From: Candidatus Zixiibacteriota bacterium
GTDB taxonomy: Bacteria; Zixibacteria; MSB-5A5; GN15; FEB-12
Direction of reading: 5' to 3'
Assembly: GCA_034003725.1 (NCBI GenBank)
Contig: JAVEYB010000007.1
Coordinates: 62,001 to 126,000, forward strand
Length of the DNA stretch: 64,000 bases
The notes beneath the pieces were generated by a model. It saw only the letters and a list, made by a program, of their open reading frames with translations. It did not search any database and was not told the origin of the DNA. Positions 16,474 to 24,960 of this stretch are shown here, one piece after another. A program made the position numbers and the translations under genes. Every line of letters begins with the position of its first letter. The stretch's first letter is position 1.

Positions 16474-17757
16474 TTGAACGTTCTGCGTCCTCGCCCTCAG
16501 CCAACCGAACGAGTTAACGAACTGGTCGGACACCTTTTTCGCCACAAGTCCGGAGAGATCGTTGCTACACTGGTTCGTCTATTTGGGATCGATCGACTTG
16601 AACTGGTCGAAGATGTTGTTCAGGAAGCTTTGCTGACAGGACTTAAGAATTGGTCTTTCAAGGGAATACCTGACAATCCGGCTGGTTGGATCGTAACCGC
16701 CGCACGCAACCGGGCACTGGACATTATCCGTCGCGATAAGCTGCTGGCAGCGCGCGAAAAGGAAATTGTATCACAACTCTATGTCAGTGAATATGATAAT
16801 ATTTCTGAGCCCGGTGGTCAGTCGATCTGCGATGACCAGCTTGCGCTGATTTTCGCATGTTGTACCCCGGAGCTGAGTCATGATAGCCAGGTCGCCCTCG
16901 TACTTAAGTTGTTAGCCGGTTTATCGGTTACAGAGATTGCGAAGGCGTTTTTGACCTCGGAATCTGTGATAGCCCAACGCCTTGTCCGCGCGAAACGAGT
17001 ACTCAGATGCCGCTCGGCTGCTATTAAGATACCAGAGGACAAGGAATTAGAGCATCGATTGAAATCGGTCCACCAGATTCTTTATCTGATGTTCAATGAG
17101 GGGTACAACGCGCATGCCGGCGATGATCTGGTGCGACATGATCTTGTCGGCGAGGCGTTGCGCCTGACGAATATACTGGTTAATCACCACCTCGGAGATA
17201 CCCCGGGGTCATTTGCTCTAATGGCACTCATGTGTCTTCAGGCATCGCGGATCCCGGCACGAGTGGATCAGGAGGGGAATCTGGTCCTGCTCTCCAGACA
17301 GGATAGGTCGCTATGGGACAAAAAGTTAATATGTGACGGCATGCATTTCCTCGACCGGGCCGCTCAGGGAGATACTTTAAGCGCCTTTCATCTTGAGGCG
17401 GGTATTGCGGGCTGCCATGCCACTGCGCCGGATTACTCGGCCACAGACTGGAAGCAGATCGTCTTTTACTACGATGCTTTGCTTGAACGGCAACGATCGC
17501 CGGTTCTTGCCCTCAACAGGGCGATTGCTTTGTCCATGTCAGGATCTATAGAGCGGGCTTTGGCGGAACTCGAGCAACTCGCAGACGATCCTAAACTCGC
17601 CGGCTACTACCTGTACCACGCCTCGCGTGCCGAGCTGTTCACACGGGCAGGGCAGCACGCCGACGCGCGCCGGGCCTACCTGACAGCGCTGAAACTGACC
17701 GAGTCCGCCCCCGAACAGCGATTCCTCCGTGCGCAGATTGCCGCGCTCGAACACTGA
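16474..17757 (+). CDS. ECF42-type sigma factor with C-terminal TPR-like extension
   Basis: The N-terminal 170 residues or so are an ECF sigma factor: region 2 includes LELVEDVVQEALLTGL and NPAGWIVTAARNRALDIIRR, and region 4 includes LKLLAGLSVTEIAKAFLTSESVIAQRLVRAK. About 250 further residues form the DUF6596/TPR-like extension found in ECF42 (SigJ-related) factors, with YLMFNEGYNAH and LNRAIAL as conserved segments. No anti-sigma factor gene is adjacent; in this group the long C-terminus is thought to regulate activity. The start is a TTG six bases after the DGPF stop, so the two genes are probably co-translated. Confidence 0.93.
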   Translation: MNVLRPRPQPTERVNELVGHLFRHKSGEIVATLVRLFGIDRLELVEDVVQEALLTGLKNWSFKGIPDNPAGWIVTAARNRALDIIRRDKLLAAREKEIVSQLYVSEYDNISEPGGQSICDDQLALIFACCTPELSHDSQVALVLKLLAGLSVTEIAKAFLTSESVIAQRLVRAKRVLRCRSAAIKIPEDKELEHRLKSVHQILYLMFNEGYNAHAGDDLVRHDLVGEALRLTNILVNHHLGDTPGSFALMALMCLQASRIPARVDQEGNLVLLSRQDRSLWDKKLICDGMHFLDRAAQGDTLSAFHLEAGIAGCHATAPDYSATDWKQIVFYYDALLERQRSPVLALNRAIALSMSGSIERALAELEQLADDPKLAGYYLYHASRAELFTRAGQHADARRAYLTALKLTESAPEQRFLRAQIAALEH

Positions 17758-17850
17758 TCCGGCGGCACCTATTGTGCGACTGCAAGCTTGACATTCCCTT
17801 CACCCTTCCCTATCCCACCGGTGTTACAACCAAAGACCTGGAAGAAAACC

Positions 17851-18315
17851 ATGTATATAGTAGCGCCGGTGGCTTGGGTGAGCTCCACCTACGGTGATGG
17901 TCGGGACGGCCGTGCCGACCAGGACATCGCAACCATAATGCTCGATGACCGCATGCCCGATGAAGCGCTCGACGGCGTTGAGGAATTCTCGCATCTGGAG
18001 ATCATTCTCTATTTCCACAAAGCTGATCCCGCCAGAATCAATCCGGAACTTTCCCACCCCCGCGGAAACCCCGCCTACTCGAAAGTCGGTGTTGTTGCCC
18101 GGCGGGGACCCAACCGTCCGAATCATCTCGGCCTGACTGTGGTCGAAGTGGTTCAGCGCGACGGCCGGAAAGTGATCGTCAGAGGACGCGATGCACTCGA
18201 TGGATCCCCGGTTATTGATATCAGACCCTTGATGACCGGACTTCTGCCGCGCTCTCCCGTCCGTCAGCCACGATGGGCCGACGAAATAATGTCCGAACAT
18301 GAGAAAAACAGTTGA
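17851..18315 (+). CDS. trmO: TsaA/TrmO-family tRNA methyltransferase
   Basis: The TrmO family uses S-adenosylmethionine to methylate N6-threonylcarbamoyladenosine at position 37 of certain tRNAs. Conserved parts here are LDGVEEFSHLEIILYFHKAD, HPRGNPAYSKVGVVARRGPNRPNHLGLTVVEV (positions about 70-102, the SAM-binding RPN region) and LDGSPVIDIRP. The protein has 154 residues, so it is the short, single-domain version. The ATG at 17851 (GGAAG upstream) gives MYIVAPVAW; a longer start at 17788 adds a proline-rich unconserved leader. It lies between the ECF42 gene and the TetR promoter, which begins inside its last codons. Confidence 0.85.
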   Translation: MYIVAPVAWVSSTYGDGRDGRADQDIATIMLDDRMPDEALDGVEEFSHLEIILYFHKADPARINPELSHPRGNPAYSKVGVVARRGPNRPNHLGLTVVEVVQRDGRKVIVRGRDALDGSPVIDIRPLMTGLLPRSPVRQPRWADEIMSEHEKNS

Positions 18316-18340
18316 CTATACCGACCAGTCGGTTTAGATT
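18312..18340 (+). promoter_or_regulatory. TetR-gene promoter with embedded operator; mRNA probably leaderless
   Basis: A -35 box TTGACT (18312-18317), a 17-base spacer and a -10 box TAGATT (18335-18340) form a good sigma-70-type promoter. The spacer holds the perfect palindrome ACCGACCAGTCGGT (18320-18333), which recurs upstream of the methyltransferase. The downstream ATG is at 18347, only six bases after the -10 box, so transcription should begin at or next to the start codon. Confidence 0.75.
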
Positions 18341-18346
18341 CTGGGT

Positions 18347-18934
18347 ATGAAATCAGAGACGGCCAAAGAGAGACTAATCAGTGCATCGCTTCAGTTAATG
18401 TTGAGTCGAGGTTACGCAGCGACATCGGTAGATGACATTTGCAGTGCCGCCCAGGTGAGCAAAGGCAGTTTCTACCATTTCTTCAAGTCCAAGGAAGAAC
18501 TCGGGCTTGCCATGCTCGACGATTTTTTCCGGCAATCCCGCGAAGCGACCATGGCCGGCTCGTTCAACCAGGAACCCGATCCGGTAAAGAGACTCCGCGG
18601 TTACCTGCACTTCATCGAGGAAAACGCCGAGACGTTTTGGGAGAAGGGCTGCATTCTGGGCAATTTCGCCAACGAACTTTCAAACACGCACCCCATCATG
18701 AGAGAGAGGGTTTCATTGATTCTCCAGCGTGTCACGGAGTCAATGGCTGAGCGGTTTGCCCCGATCCAGCAGAAATATCCGGATCGCGAAGAGCTCTCCG
18801 CCATCCGTCTGGCCGAGCTGTTGGTCTCTTTAATCGAAGGTGCACTTGTACTTAGCAGAGCCCATGACGATTGGTCCTACCTGACCAGAGCCCTAAAGGG
18901 CTTCCGCCTCTATACAGAATCTCTACTAAATTGA
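18347..18934 (+). CDS. TetR/AcrR-family transcriptional repressor
   Basis: A 195-residue regulator. The N-terminal helix-turn-helix is clear: AKERLISASLQLMLSRGYAATSVDDICSAAQVSKGSFYHFFKSKEEL (residues about 5-51). The all-helical C-terminal ligand domain is unassigned. Identical palindromes, ACCGACCAGTCGGT, lie in its own promoter and in the promoter region of the downstream methyltransferase, so it most likely represses itself and that gene and is released by an unknown small molecule. The ATG is only six bases after the predicted -10 box, and no Shine-Dalgarno is present. The dimer-operator match is inferred from position and repetition. Confidence 0.93.
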   Translation: MKSETAKERLISASLQLMLSRGYAATSVDDICSAAQVSKGSFYHFFKSKEELGLAMLDDFFRQSREATMAGSFNQEPDPVKRLRGYLHFIEENAETFWEKGCILGNFANELSNTHPIMRERVSLILQRVTESMAERFAPIQQKYPDREELSAIRLAELLVSLIEGALVLSRAHDDWSYLTRALKGFRLYTESLLN

Positions 18935-18951
18935 TATTTTTTTGAAACAAA

Positions 18952-18979
18952 TTGTACCGACCAGTCGGTATAGTAGATT
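18952..18979 (+). promoter_or_regulatory. Second TetR operator and promoter, upstream of the methyltransferase
   Basis: The perfect 16-base palindrome TACCGACCAGTCGGTA (18955-18970) repeats the operator of the TetR promoter. It is overlapped by TTGTAC (18952-18957) and followed by TAGATT (18974-18979), a 16-base spacing that would place it inside a promoter. An alternative -10 is TATAGT at 18969-18974. The methyltransferase starts at 19038. Confidence 0.72.
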
Positions 18980-19037
18980 GAAATAACGCCGGGCGGATTC
19001 ATAACAGCGAACTAGTATTAATCGAAAGGACCATCCC

Positions 19038-20135
19038 ATGGTACTCAACCCGTCTGCCATCGGAACGAACGAAACGCCCGTTGCTCTCAACGAGGAGAAA
19101 CTCCATCAATTTGTCGGCAAGATGGTTAATGAGATGGGCGCCGCTGTGACCGCGCCACTCGTCTTGATCGGAGACAAGCTGGGTCTTTACCGAGCCCTCG
19201 CGAAGAACGGACCTATGGATGCCCGTCAGCTTGCTGCCGCGACGAACACGGGCGAGCGGTACATCACCGAGTGGCTGGCCAGTCAGGCGGCCTCGGGATA
19301 TATCGACTATGACCCGGCATCACAGACCTTTTCCATGACTCCGGAGCAGGTTGCCGTTTTTGCCGACGAACACAGCCCATACCTGATGACCGGCGCGTAC
19401 TACTCCATGGCGTCGGTGTATCGTGACGAACCGAAACTCGCCGAGGCCTTCAAGACGGACGCGGGGATACCGTGGGGCAACCACGACGGCTGTCTGTTTT
19501 GTGGAGTCGCCAAATTCTTCCGCCCGGGATACGAAGCGAATCTGATCCAGAGTTGGATTCCAGCGCTTCCGGGGGTCGGCGAGCGGCTCAGGGCGGGCGC
19601 GAATGTCGCCGATATCGGCTGCGGCTTCGGTATTTCCACGATCATCATGGCCAAGCACTATCCGAAATCCCGCTTCTACGGTTTTGATATTCATGCAGAG
19701 TCGATCGATGAAGCGCGAAAGCTCGCCGCGAACGAAGGGTTAACCAATATCACGTTCGAGGTAGCAACGGCCAAGTCGTTCCCGGGAAACGACTATGACC
19801 TGATAGCGTGTTTCGACAGCCTGCATGACATGGGTGATCCGGCGGGCGCAGCGAGTTACATATACTCGAAGCTTCGCGACGAAGGCTCCTGGATGATTGT
19901 CGAGCCGTTCGCTCACGATGATCTTGAGCAGAACCTGAACCCGATCGGCCGCGTGTACTACGCGTATTCCGCGCAGGTGTGCACCCCCACATCACTGAGC
20001 CAGGAAGTCGGCGCCGCGCTGGGGGCGCAGGCCGGCGAGCGGAAGCTCCGTGACATCATCGAACCCGCCGGCTTTCGATCGGTCCGCAGAGCGGCCGAGA
20101 CGCCGTTCAACCTCATCCTGCAGGCGGTACGATGA
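19038..20135 (+). CDS. SAM-dependent methyltransferase (Rv2258c-like, winged-helix N-domain)
   Basis: A 365-residue enzyme with an N-terminal winged-helix dimerisation domain (about 20-105, including LGLYRALAKNGPMDARQLAAAT) and a class I Rossmann methyltransferase domain. The SAM-binding motif is VADIGCGFGIS near residue 192, with the acidic ribose-contacting GFDIH following. The layout matches the Mycobacterium Rv2258c family, whose natural substrate is unknown. The ATG has GAAAGGA upstream. It sits behind a promoter carrying the same operator as the adjacent TetR gene, so it is probably the regulated target, which suggests modification or detoxification of an inducing small molecule. Confidence 0.9.
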   Translation: MVLNPSAIGTNETPVALNEEKLHQFVGKMVNEMGAAVTAPLVLIGDKLGLYRALAKNGPMDARQLAAATNTGERYITEWLASQAASGYIDYDPASQTFSMTPEQVAVFADEHSPYLMTGAYYSMASVYRDEPKLAEAFKTDAGIPWGNHDGCLFCGVAKFFRPGYEANLIQSWIPALPGVGERLRAGANVADIGCGFGISTIIMAKHYPKSRFYGFDIHAESIDEARKLAANEGLTNITFEVATAKSFPGNDYDLIACFDSLHDMGDPAGAASYIYSKLRDEGSWMIVEPFAHDDLEQNLNPIGRVYYAYSAQVCTPTSLSQEVGAALGAQAGERKLRDIIEPAGFRSVRRAAETPFNLILQAVR

Positions 20136-20156
20136 TCGTTCAACGAAGAGCAGAAC

Positions 20157-20192
20157 CAATCGGGGGCCGGCGATCGCCGCAGCCCCCGGTTG
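20157..20192 (+). other. Stable hairpin after the methyltransferase gene
   Basis: An 11-base-pair stem (CAATCGGGGGC/GCCCCCGGTTG, one G-T pair) encloses a second self-complementary segment CGGCGATCGCCG. It lies 21 bases after the methyltransferase stop and 42 bases before the next gene. There is no T tract, so it could be an mRNA-stabilising or partial-termination element. Confidence 0.55.
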
Positions 20193-20234
20193 AAGAAAAC
20201 CTGAACATCAAGACAATGAATAGGAGACAGCAGT

Positions 20235-20525
20235 ATGCCAAGATTCCTGATTGAAGTACCGCATGAAGAGGAAACGCTTGCCTGCGCCCGCGCCATCAAG
20301 ATTCTCTTCGAAAGCGGCTCGCACTTTCTGACCAACGCGGATTTCGGCTGCCGCGACGGTGTGCACAAAGCGTGGATCGTGGTCGACGTCGATTCGAAGG
20401 ACGAGGCTCGCACCATGCTTCACCCGGCGTTTCGCGAGAAGGCGACAATCGTTGAACTCAACAAGTTCTCGCCCGAGGCACTGGACGAGCTGTTATTGTA
20501 TCATGAGAGCCTGCAGTCGGCGTGA
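20235..20525 (+). CDS. Small uncharacterised protein
   Basis: A 96-residue cytoplasmic protein, MPRFLIEVPHEEETLACARAIKIL..., with no signal peptide or membrane segment. The alternating hydrophobic strands (RFLIEVPH, AWIVVDVDS, ATIVELNKF) and interspersed helices suggest a small ferredoxin-like alpha/beta fold, and a cysteine pair region GCRDG is visible. I do not recognise a named family. A good AGGAGA lies nine bases before the ATG. It is co-oriented with and 99 bases downstream of the TetR-controlled methyltransferase, so it may belong to the same transcript, with the hairpin at 20157-20192 between them. Confidence 0.75.
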   Translation: MPRFLIEVPHEEETLACARAIKILFESGSHFLTNADFGCRDGVHKAWIVVDVDSKDEARTMLHPAFREKATIVELNKFSPEALDELLLYHESLQSA

Positions 20526-20554
20526 ATCACACCGCCGCCCTGCGACACGGGGAG

Positions 20555-20588
20555 GACCCATCGAATTGTTCGAGCATTTCGATGGGTC
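20555..20588 (+). terminator. Hairpin after the small gene, terminator-like but without a T tract
   Basis: A perfect 11-base-pair inverted repeat GACCCATCGAA/TTCGATGGGTC with a 12-base loop lies 29 bases after the stop at 20525. The stem is strong but no T run follows, so termination is uncertain. Confidence 0.5.
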
Positions 20589-20773
20589 GTATCTCGACCG
20601 ACCGGTTGCGCGCCGGGCCCGGGTATGAGGCGGACGTCCCAATAAATCCGCTGACATCGCCTTTCCGTTTCGTATATTAGTACCGCGCGACCACATTCCG
20701 GGATTACCACGTGCGTACCGCCCACCGATGCTGTCCGGAATCGGCCACAACTCTGAACCGAGAGGTAAAGCCG

Positions 20774-21778
20774 ATGCTTACCAGCGACACCAGGAGACGG
20801 ATTGCCGCCCTGCTCGACGACTCAGCCGTGCGACAGATTATTGTCGAGGAATTATCCGCGGTATGCCACCAGAAACCGCCCGATATGACGATCGAGGTGT
20901 TCGGGCACGAGGTTGCCCGCCTGATACTTCTGAGTCTCCATGAGCAACTTCGTGACGAGTGCGATCGCCAGCTCGGACGAGAGCGGGCCATGCGCGCTAT
21001 CGACCGAACGACACCCCCGGACCACCCTATCGATTTCGAATTTGTGCTCAACGGCTTGATGCTCGGCATGGAGCATGACCTCCTGGTTGGCAATCTGCAG
21101 ATGATCCGGGCGCTTGGCGGCGCAATCGCACAGCGCGACACCGGTACCGACGAACACAACGCCCGGGTGACGCTGTATGCTCATAGTCTCGGACAGAAGG
21201 CCGGTTTCGGATCCGAGCGCCTGCAAGCGCTCCTCAAAGGCTCGTTCGTGCACGACATCGGCAAAATCGGGATTCGAGACGGTATCCTGCTCAAAGTCGA
21301 CCGGCTCAGCGAAAAGGAGCTGGCCACGATGCACTCTCACGCAGTGCTCGGCTGCCGGATAATCAAAGGCGTACGATGGCTGGCCGATGCGTACGATGTC
21401 GTGCGGCATCACCACGAACGATACGACGGACTGGGGTATCCCGACGGGCTGTCGGGGGAATCGATTCCCATAACGGCGCGCGCGTTTGCAATCGCCGACG
21501 TATTCGACGCTTTGACGTCGGAGCGTGCGTACAAGCCTGCCCTGTCGTGCGAACAGGCCCTCATCCAGATGGAAGCCGAGCGGGGAAGACATTTCGATCC
21601 GGACCTGCTCGACATCTTTCTGCAAATCGCGACAGACCTGTGCGAGTCAATCGTCGCCCGCCCCCTCGCCGAACTTGACAATATGGTTGTCGAGGTAATC
21701 ACACGCGTGTTCGGGGTCAACCCGTCGAGCGAGTACGTTGCCACCGACGAATTCAAACAGCGATACAGCGGTCACTAG
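20774..21778 (+). CDS. HD-GYP domain protein (probable cyclic-di-GMP phosphodiesterase)
   Basis: A 334-residue protein whose C-terminal half is an HD-GYP domain, a metal-dependent phosphohydrolase that degrades cyclic di-GMP. Visible marks are HDIGKIGIRD (HD pair near residues 160-161), HSHAVLGCRII, HHHERYDGLGYPDG (GYP near 222-224) and FAIADVFDALTSERAYKP. The N-terminal 110 residues form an unrecognised helical domain, with no receiver, PAS or membrane segment, so the input signal is unknown. The ATG at 20774 has AGAGGT upstream; a longer start at 20711 lacks conservation. It converges with ogt 24 bases downstream. Confidence 0.92.
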   Translation: MLTSDTRRRIAALLDDSAVRQIIVEELSAVCHQKPPDMTIEVFGHEVARLILLSLHEQLRDECDRQLGRERAMRAIDRTTPPDHPIDFEFVLNGLMLGMEHDLLVGNLQMIRALGGAIAQRDTGTDEHNARVTLYAHSLGQKAGFGSERLQALLKGSFVHDIGKIGIRDGILLKVDRLSEKELATMHSHAVLGCRIIKGVRWLADAYDVVRHHHERYDGLGYPDGLSGESIPITARAFAIADVFDALTSERAYKPALSCEQALIQMEAERGRHFDPDLLDIFLQIATDLCESIVARPLAELDNMVVEVITRVFGVNPSSEYVATDEFKQRYSGH

Positions 21779-21801
21779 TGCCCATCGTGTTTCCCCGCTG
21801 T

Positions 21802-22362
21802 CTACCGAGCTCGGTCGAGATTCTGAATCCGTGACGTGGTTTCCAACGGCATCCGGCTGATGCCGCGTTCAAGGTCCAACAGCGCCCGCTTCCGCCACAG
21901 CTTGCCGCCGTAGCCTCGAAGGTTCCCGTTGGATTCGATTACCCGATGGCATGGGATGACGATTGCAAGGTAATTGGCCCCGTTGGCGCGTCCGACCGCT
22001 CGCGAGGCACCGGGTTTATCGAGCGATGCAGCAATCTGACCGTACGATCGCGTCTCGCCATACGGTATGCCGAGCAACTCGCGCCAGACCAGCTGCTCGA
22101 ATGCCGTGCCGGTTACGTCGATCGGCACGGTGAATTCCCGCAGTTGCCGATCGAAATATGCGCGCAGTTCTCGCCCGAGGGCTGCGAGGTGTGCGCTGCT
22201 GCCTTCGACCAGATCGCATCGATACCGTTTGATTACCCGCGCTCTGATGTGATGGACTCCTCCGCGGTCGTGCCACTCCAGAAATGAGACGCCGTTCTCG
22301 GTTGCACCGGCAATCATCGGGCCGAGCGGGGATTCCAGATCGGTTATCCACATTTTACGCAT
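21802..22362 (-). CDS. ogt: Methylated-DNA--protein-cysteine methyltransferase
   Basis: Suicide repair protein that removes methyl groups from O6-methylguanine onto its own cysteine. The active-site motif IPCHRVI with the acceptor cysteine, the preceding GRANGANYLAIV segment, the helix-turn-helix YGETRSYGQIAASLDKPGASRAVG, and GGKLWRKRALLDLE are all present. The ATG at 22362 overlaps the end of the Ada-type regulator by 8 bases (ATGCGTAA), so expression is coupled. Together the two genes supply the activities that E. coli Ada carries in one chain. Confidence 0.94.
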   Translation of the reverse strand: MRKMWITDLESPLGPMIAGATENGVSFLEWHDRGGVHHIRARVIKRYRCDLVEGSSAHLAALGRELRAYFDRQLREFTVPIDVTGTAFEQLVWRELLGIPYGETRSYGQIAASLDKPGASRAVGRANGANYLAIVIPCHRVIESNGNLRGYGGKLWRKRALLDLERGISRMPLETTSRIQNLDRAR

Positions 22363-22900
22363 GTGTTTGACTCCTGCCCGGCGTGATGCCGAACTCCCGT
22401 CGAAATGCGTCGCGGAAGCCCGACGATGACTCATAGCCGCATTCATAGGCTGCGCTCAGGTAGTTCGCACCGGAGGCCAACAGCTCCCGCGCATACAACA
22501 GGCGCTGCCGACGGTTAAACGCCAGCGGCGTCATGCCGAGGTGATGACGGAAATGACGACGGATCGTAGTGATATCAACGCCGGCTGTCTGAGCGAGCAT
22601 TCGTTCCGTCAGGCGCCGCGTCCGATGTTCGCGCATGAACGCCACCACCTGCCGCACCCATTCCGGCAGCACGTCGGGATAACGGTCGGACCTGCACCGT
22701 TTGCAGCCGCGCAACCCGGCGGCGATCGCCTCTTCGCGAGTCGCGTAAAACCGGACGTTTTTCAACAAGGGGAGGCGGGCCGGGCATGACGGCAGGCAAT
22801 AAATACCGGTTGAACGCACGCCGACATAAAAGCGGCCGTCGTACCGCCGGTCGTTGGTCCGCATCGCCCGCACCATCGTCTCGTAGGAAAGCTGTATCAT
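22355..22900 (-). CDS. Ada-type methylphosphotriester sensor/AraC-family activator
   Basis: A 181-residue protein equal to the N-terminal half of E. coli Ada. The Ada zinc domain (about residues 1-75) has RRYDGRFYVGVRSTGIYCLPSCPA and GLRGCKRC, giving the four zinc cysteines including the one that accepts methyl from DNA phosphotriesters. An AraC-type helix-turn-helix pair follows (about 85-178, with DITTIRRHFRHHLGMTPLAFNRRQR and GYESSSGFRDAFRREFG). The ATG at 22900 is preferred to one 30 codons upstream. It precedes and overlaps ogt, so a split Ada operon that activates itself on alkylation damage is likely. The promoter should lie between 22901 and 23142, shared with divergent pepF. Confidence 0.93.
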   Translation of the reverse strand: MIQLSYETMVRAMRTNDRRYDGRFYVGVRSTGIYCLPSCPARLPLLKNVRFYATREEAIAAGLRGCKRCRSDRYPDVLPEWVRQVVAFMREHRTRRLTERMLAQTAGVDITTIRRHFRHHLGMTPLAFNRRQRLLYARELLASGANYLSAAYECGYESSSGFRDAFRREFGITPGRSQTHA

Positions 22901-23142
22901 GACGGAAAAATGCGGCAGACATCGGGGCGGCGCTACCGGAAATCGGGCGCCGATATGAAAAACTGCAGATAAGATTCGGCCGGCGCGCACTCTATTTAAC
23001 GGGCCCGTCTCCGGACTGCAGAGGGGGCCGGAACCTTATGCCTCGCTTCCGTGTAGACTAGTAGCGTACTTGCCGCTTGCCATCCCGTACGGCGTATGCG
23101 ATCATTGGACCAACGAACACTCACCCGACCGAAAGGACCGCT

Positions 23143-24960
23143 ATGCCGACCGAAGCGACTCGCGCCGATTCCATCCCCCAGCGGAGCGATATCGACCCGA
23201 AACACACCTGGAATCTGGCGGACATTTATTCCGACGAGGCGGCCTGGGAAGCCGATTTCGCCAAGGCCAAAACACTCATCGACACCGCCGACTCCTTCCG
23301 AGGCAAACTGGCCGAATCCCCGGATACCCTCTGGCGGTGTTTCGAAACGAGTTCGGCGTTGCGTCGCGTGTTGTCCGCCCTGCATCAGTATGCGTACCTC
23401 AGCAAAGACCTGGACAACCGCGTATCCCGATACCAGGAGATGAACGACCGGGTGGCGATGCTTGGTTCGCAGGCGGGGGCGGCATTTTCTTTTGTCGAAC
23501 CGGAACTGCTGGCTATCGACGAGGCCGAGCTACGGTCGCTGGCCGCGCGATTTCCGCGAACTGACGTCTATGACCTGTATATCCGGGAATTGATCCGGTC
23601 GCGCGCACACATTCGCTCAGGGGAGGTCGAGGAAGTGCTGGCGCTGATGAGCATGGTATCGCGAGGGCCGGACAATATTTTCAGTATGCTCGACGATGCC
23701 GATATGACCTACCCGTCCGTGCTCGATGAATCCGGCAATCAGGTCCAGTTAACCAAGCAGCGTTATGCGAAATTCCTCGACTCGGCCGACCGGCGCGTCC
23801 GCCGCGACGTCAACGAGGCGTTTTATTCGAGCTATCGCAACCACGTCAACACCATCGCCGCTACCCTGAGCACCTCGGTGAACCAGGACGTCTTTTACGC
23901 GAAAGTACGCAATTACGAAAGCAGCCTGCACAGCGCCCTGGACGGCGACAACATCCCGCTCTCGGTGTATCACCAGCTGCTCGATACCACCGAGCAGCAT
24001 ATCGCGGCCCTGCACCGCTACACGCGGCTTCGCAAAAAAATCCTCAAACTGGACAGCATCGCGCCGTACGACATGCTCTGCCCCCTGTTTCCGAAGTACG
24101 ATATCGAAGTGACTTACGACGAGGCCGTGGCACAGTTGCTTGAGGCGGTCGGGCCGCTCGGCCGGACCTACCACGAGGTCCTCAGCAAAGCCATGCAGTC
24201 ACGGTGGGTCGATGTATACGAAACGCAGGGGAAGGGAGGCGGCGCCTACAGCTACGGCGATAATGTTGATGCCCACCCGTTCGTCCTGATGAACTACAAC
24301 GATACGGCGGAGAGCATGTTCACCCTGGCGCACGAAATGGGCCACGCCATGCACAGCCATCTCGCGAATGCCGCGCAGCCGTACCCCAAGGCCCGCTATT
24401 CGATATTTGTCGCCGAAGTTGCCTCAACCCTCAACGAGGGCCTGTTGCTGCAACACCTGCTTGCCCGGGTCAAAGACACCGGAGAGCGACTCTACCTGAT
24501 CGACCGCCGTCTCAACGGCACCATGGGCACGTTTTTCCATCAGGTCATGTACGCCCGGTTCGAACTGGCGATTCACGAGCACGTCGAGAAGGGGGGAGCG
24601 CTGTCACCCGACTTCATGACCAAACTGTGGCATGACCTGACCGCACAGTATTACGGTCCGGATATCGTCATGGACGATGACACTCCCCTGAAATGGGCGC
24701 GCATCCCTCATTTCTACCGCAGCTTCTACGTGTACCAGTACGCCACGTCTTTTGCCGCGTCCCAGGCGATATTGAAGAAATTCCTCGACGGAGAGTCCGG
24801 CATTATCGAGAAGTACCTGGCGATGCTCAAGGCCGGTGGGTCGGACTACCCGATCGAGCTGCTGAAGATCTGCGGAATCGACATGACCACCCCGCAGCCG
24901 GTCCTGGCGACAATCGAGATGTTCGATTCGCTCGTCAGGGAAATGGACTCGTTGATATGA
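23143..24960 (+). CDS. pepF: Oligoendopeptidase F (M3B metallopeptidase)
   Basis: Cytoplasmic zinc peptidase that cleaves oligopeptides of roughly 7-17 residues. The zinc site LAHEMGHAMHSH has HEMGH beginning near residue 397, and the third ligand lies in FVAEVASTLNEGLL. The N-terminal helical domain (KHTWNLADIY...) is typical, and the 605-residue length is normal for PepF. The ATG at 23143 has GAAAGGA at good spacing; a 22-residue longer start is unlikely. Its TGA overlaps the ATG of the following exported protein (ATGA), which indicates translational coupling. Confidence 0.96.
   Translation: MPTEATRADSIPQRSDIDPKHTWNLADIYSDEAAWEADFAKAKTLIDTADSFRGKLAESPDTLWRCFETSSALRRVLSALHQYAYLSKDLDNRVSRYQEMNDRVAMLGSQAGAAFSFVEPELLAIDEAELRSLAARFPRTDVYDLYIRELIRSRAHIRSGEVEEVLALMSMVSRGPDNIFSMLDDADMTYPSVLDESGNQVQLTKQRYAKFLDSADRRVRRDVNEAFYSSYRNHVNTIAATLSTSVNQDVFYAKVRNYESSLHSALDGDNIPLSVYHQLLDTTEQHIAALHRYTRLRKKILKLDSIAPYDMLCPLFPKYDIEVTYDEAVAQLLEAVGPLGRTYHEVLSKAMQSRWVDVYETQGKGGGAYSYGDNVDAHPFVLMNYNDTAESMFTLAHEMGHAMHSHLANAAQPYPKARYSIFVAEVASTLNEGLLLQHLLARVKDTGERLYLIDRRLNGTMGTFFHQVMYARFELAIHEHVEKGGALSPDFMTKLWHDLTAQYYGPDIVMDDDTPLKWARIPHFYRSFYVYQYATSFAASQAILKKFLDGESGIIEKYLAMLKAGGSDYPIELLKICGIDMTTPQPVLATIEMFDSLVREMDSLI

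Noticed and set aside
24693-24956. 88-codon N-terminal extension of the exported DUF4440-type protein
   Set aside because: It lies inside pepF in another frame; the ATG at 24957 opens directly onto a signal peptide and overlaps the pepF stop.
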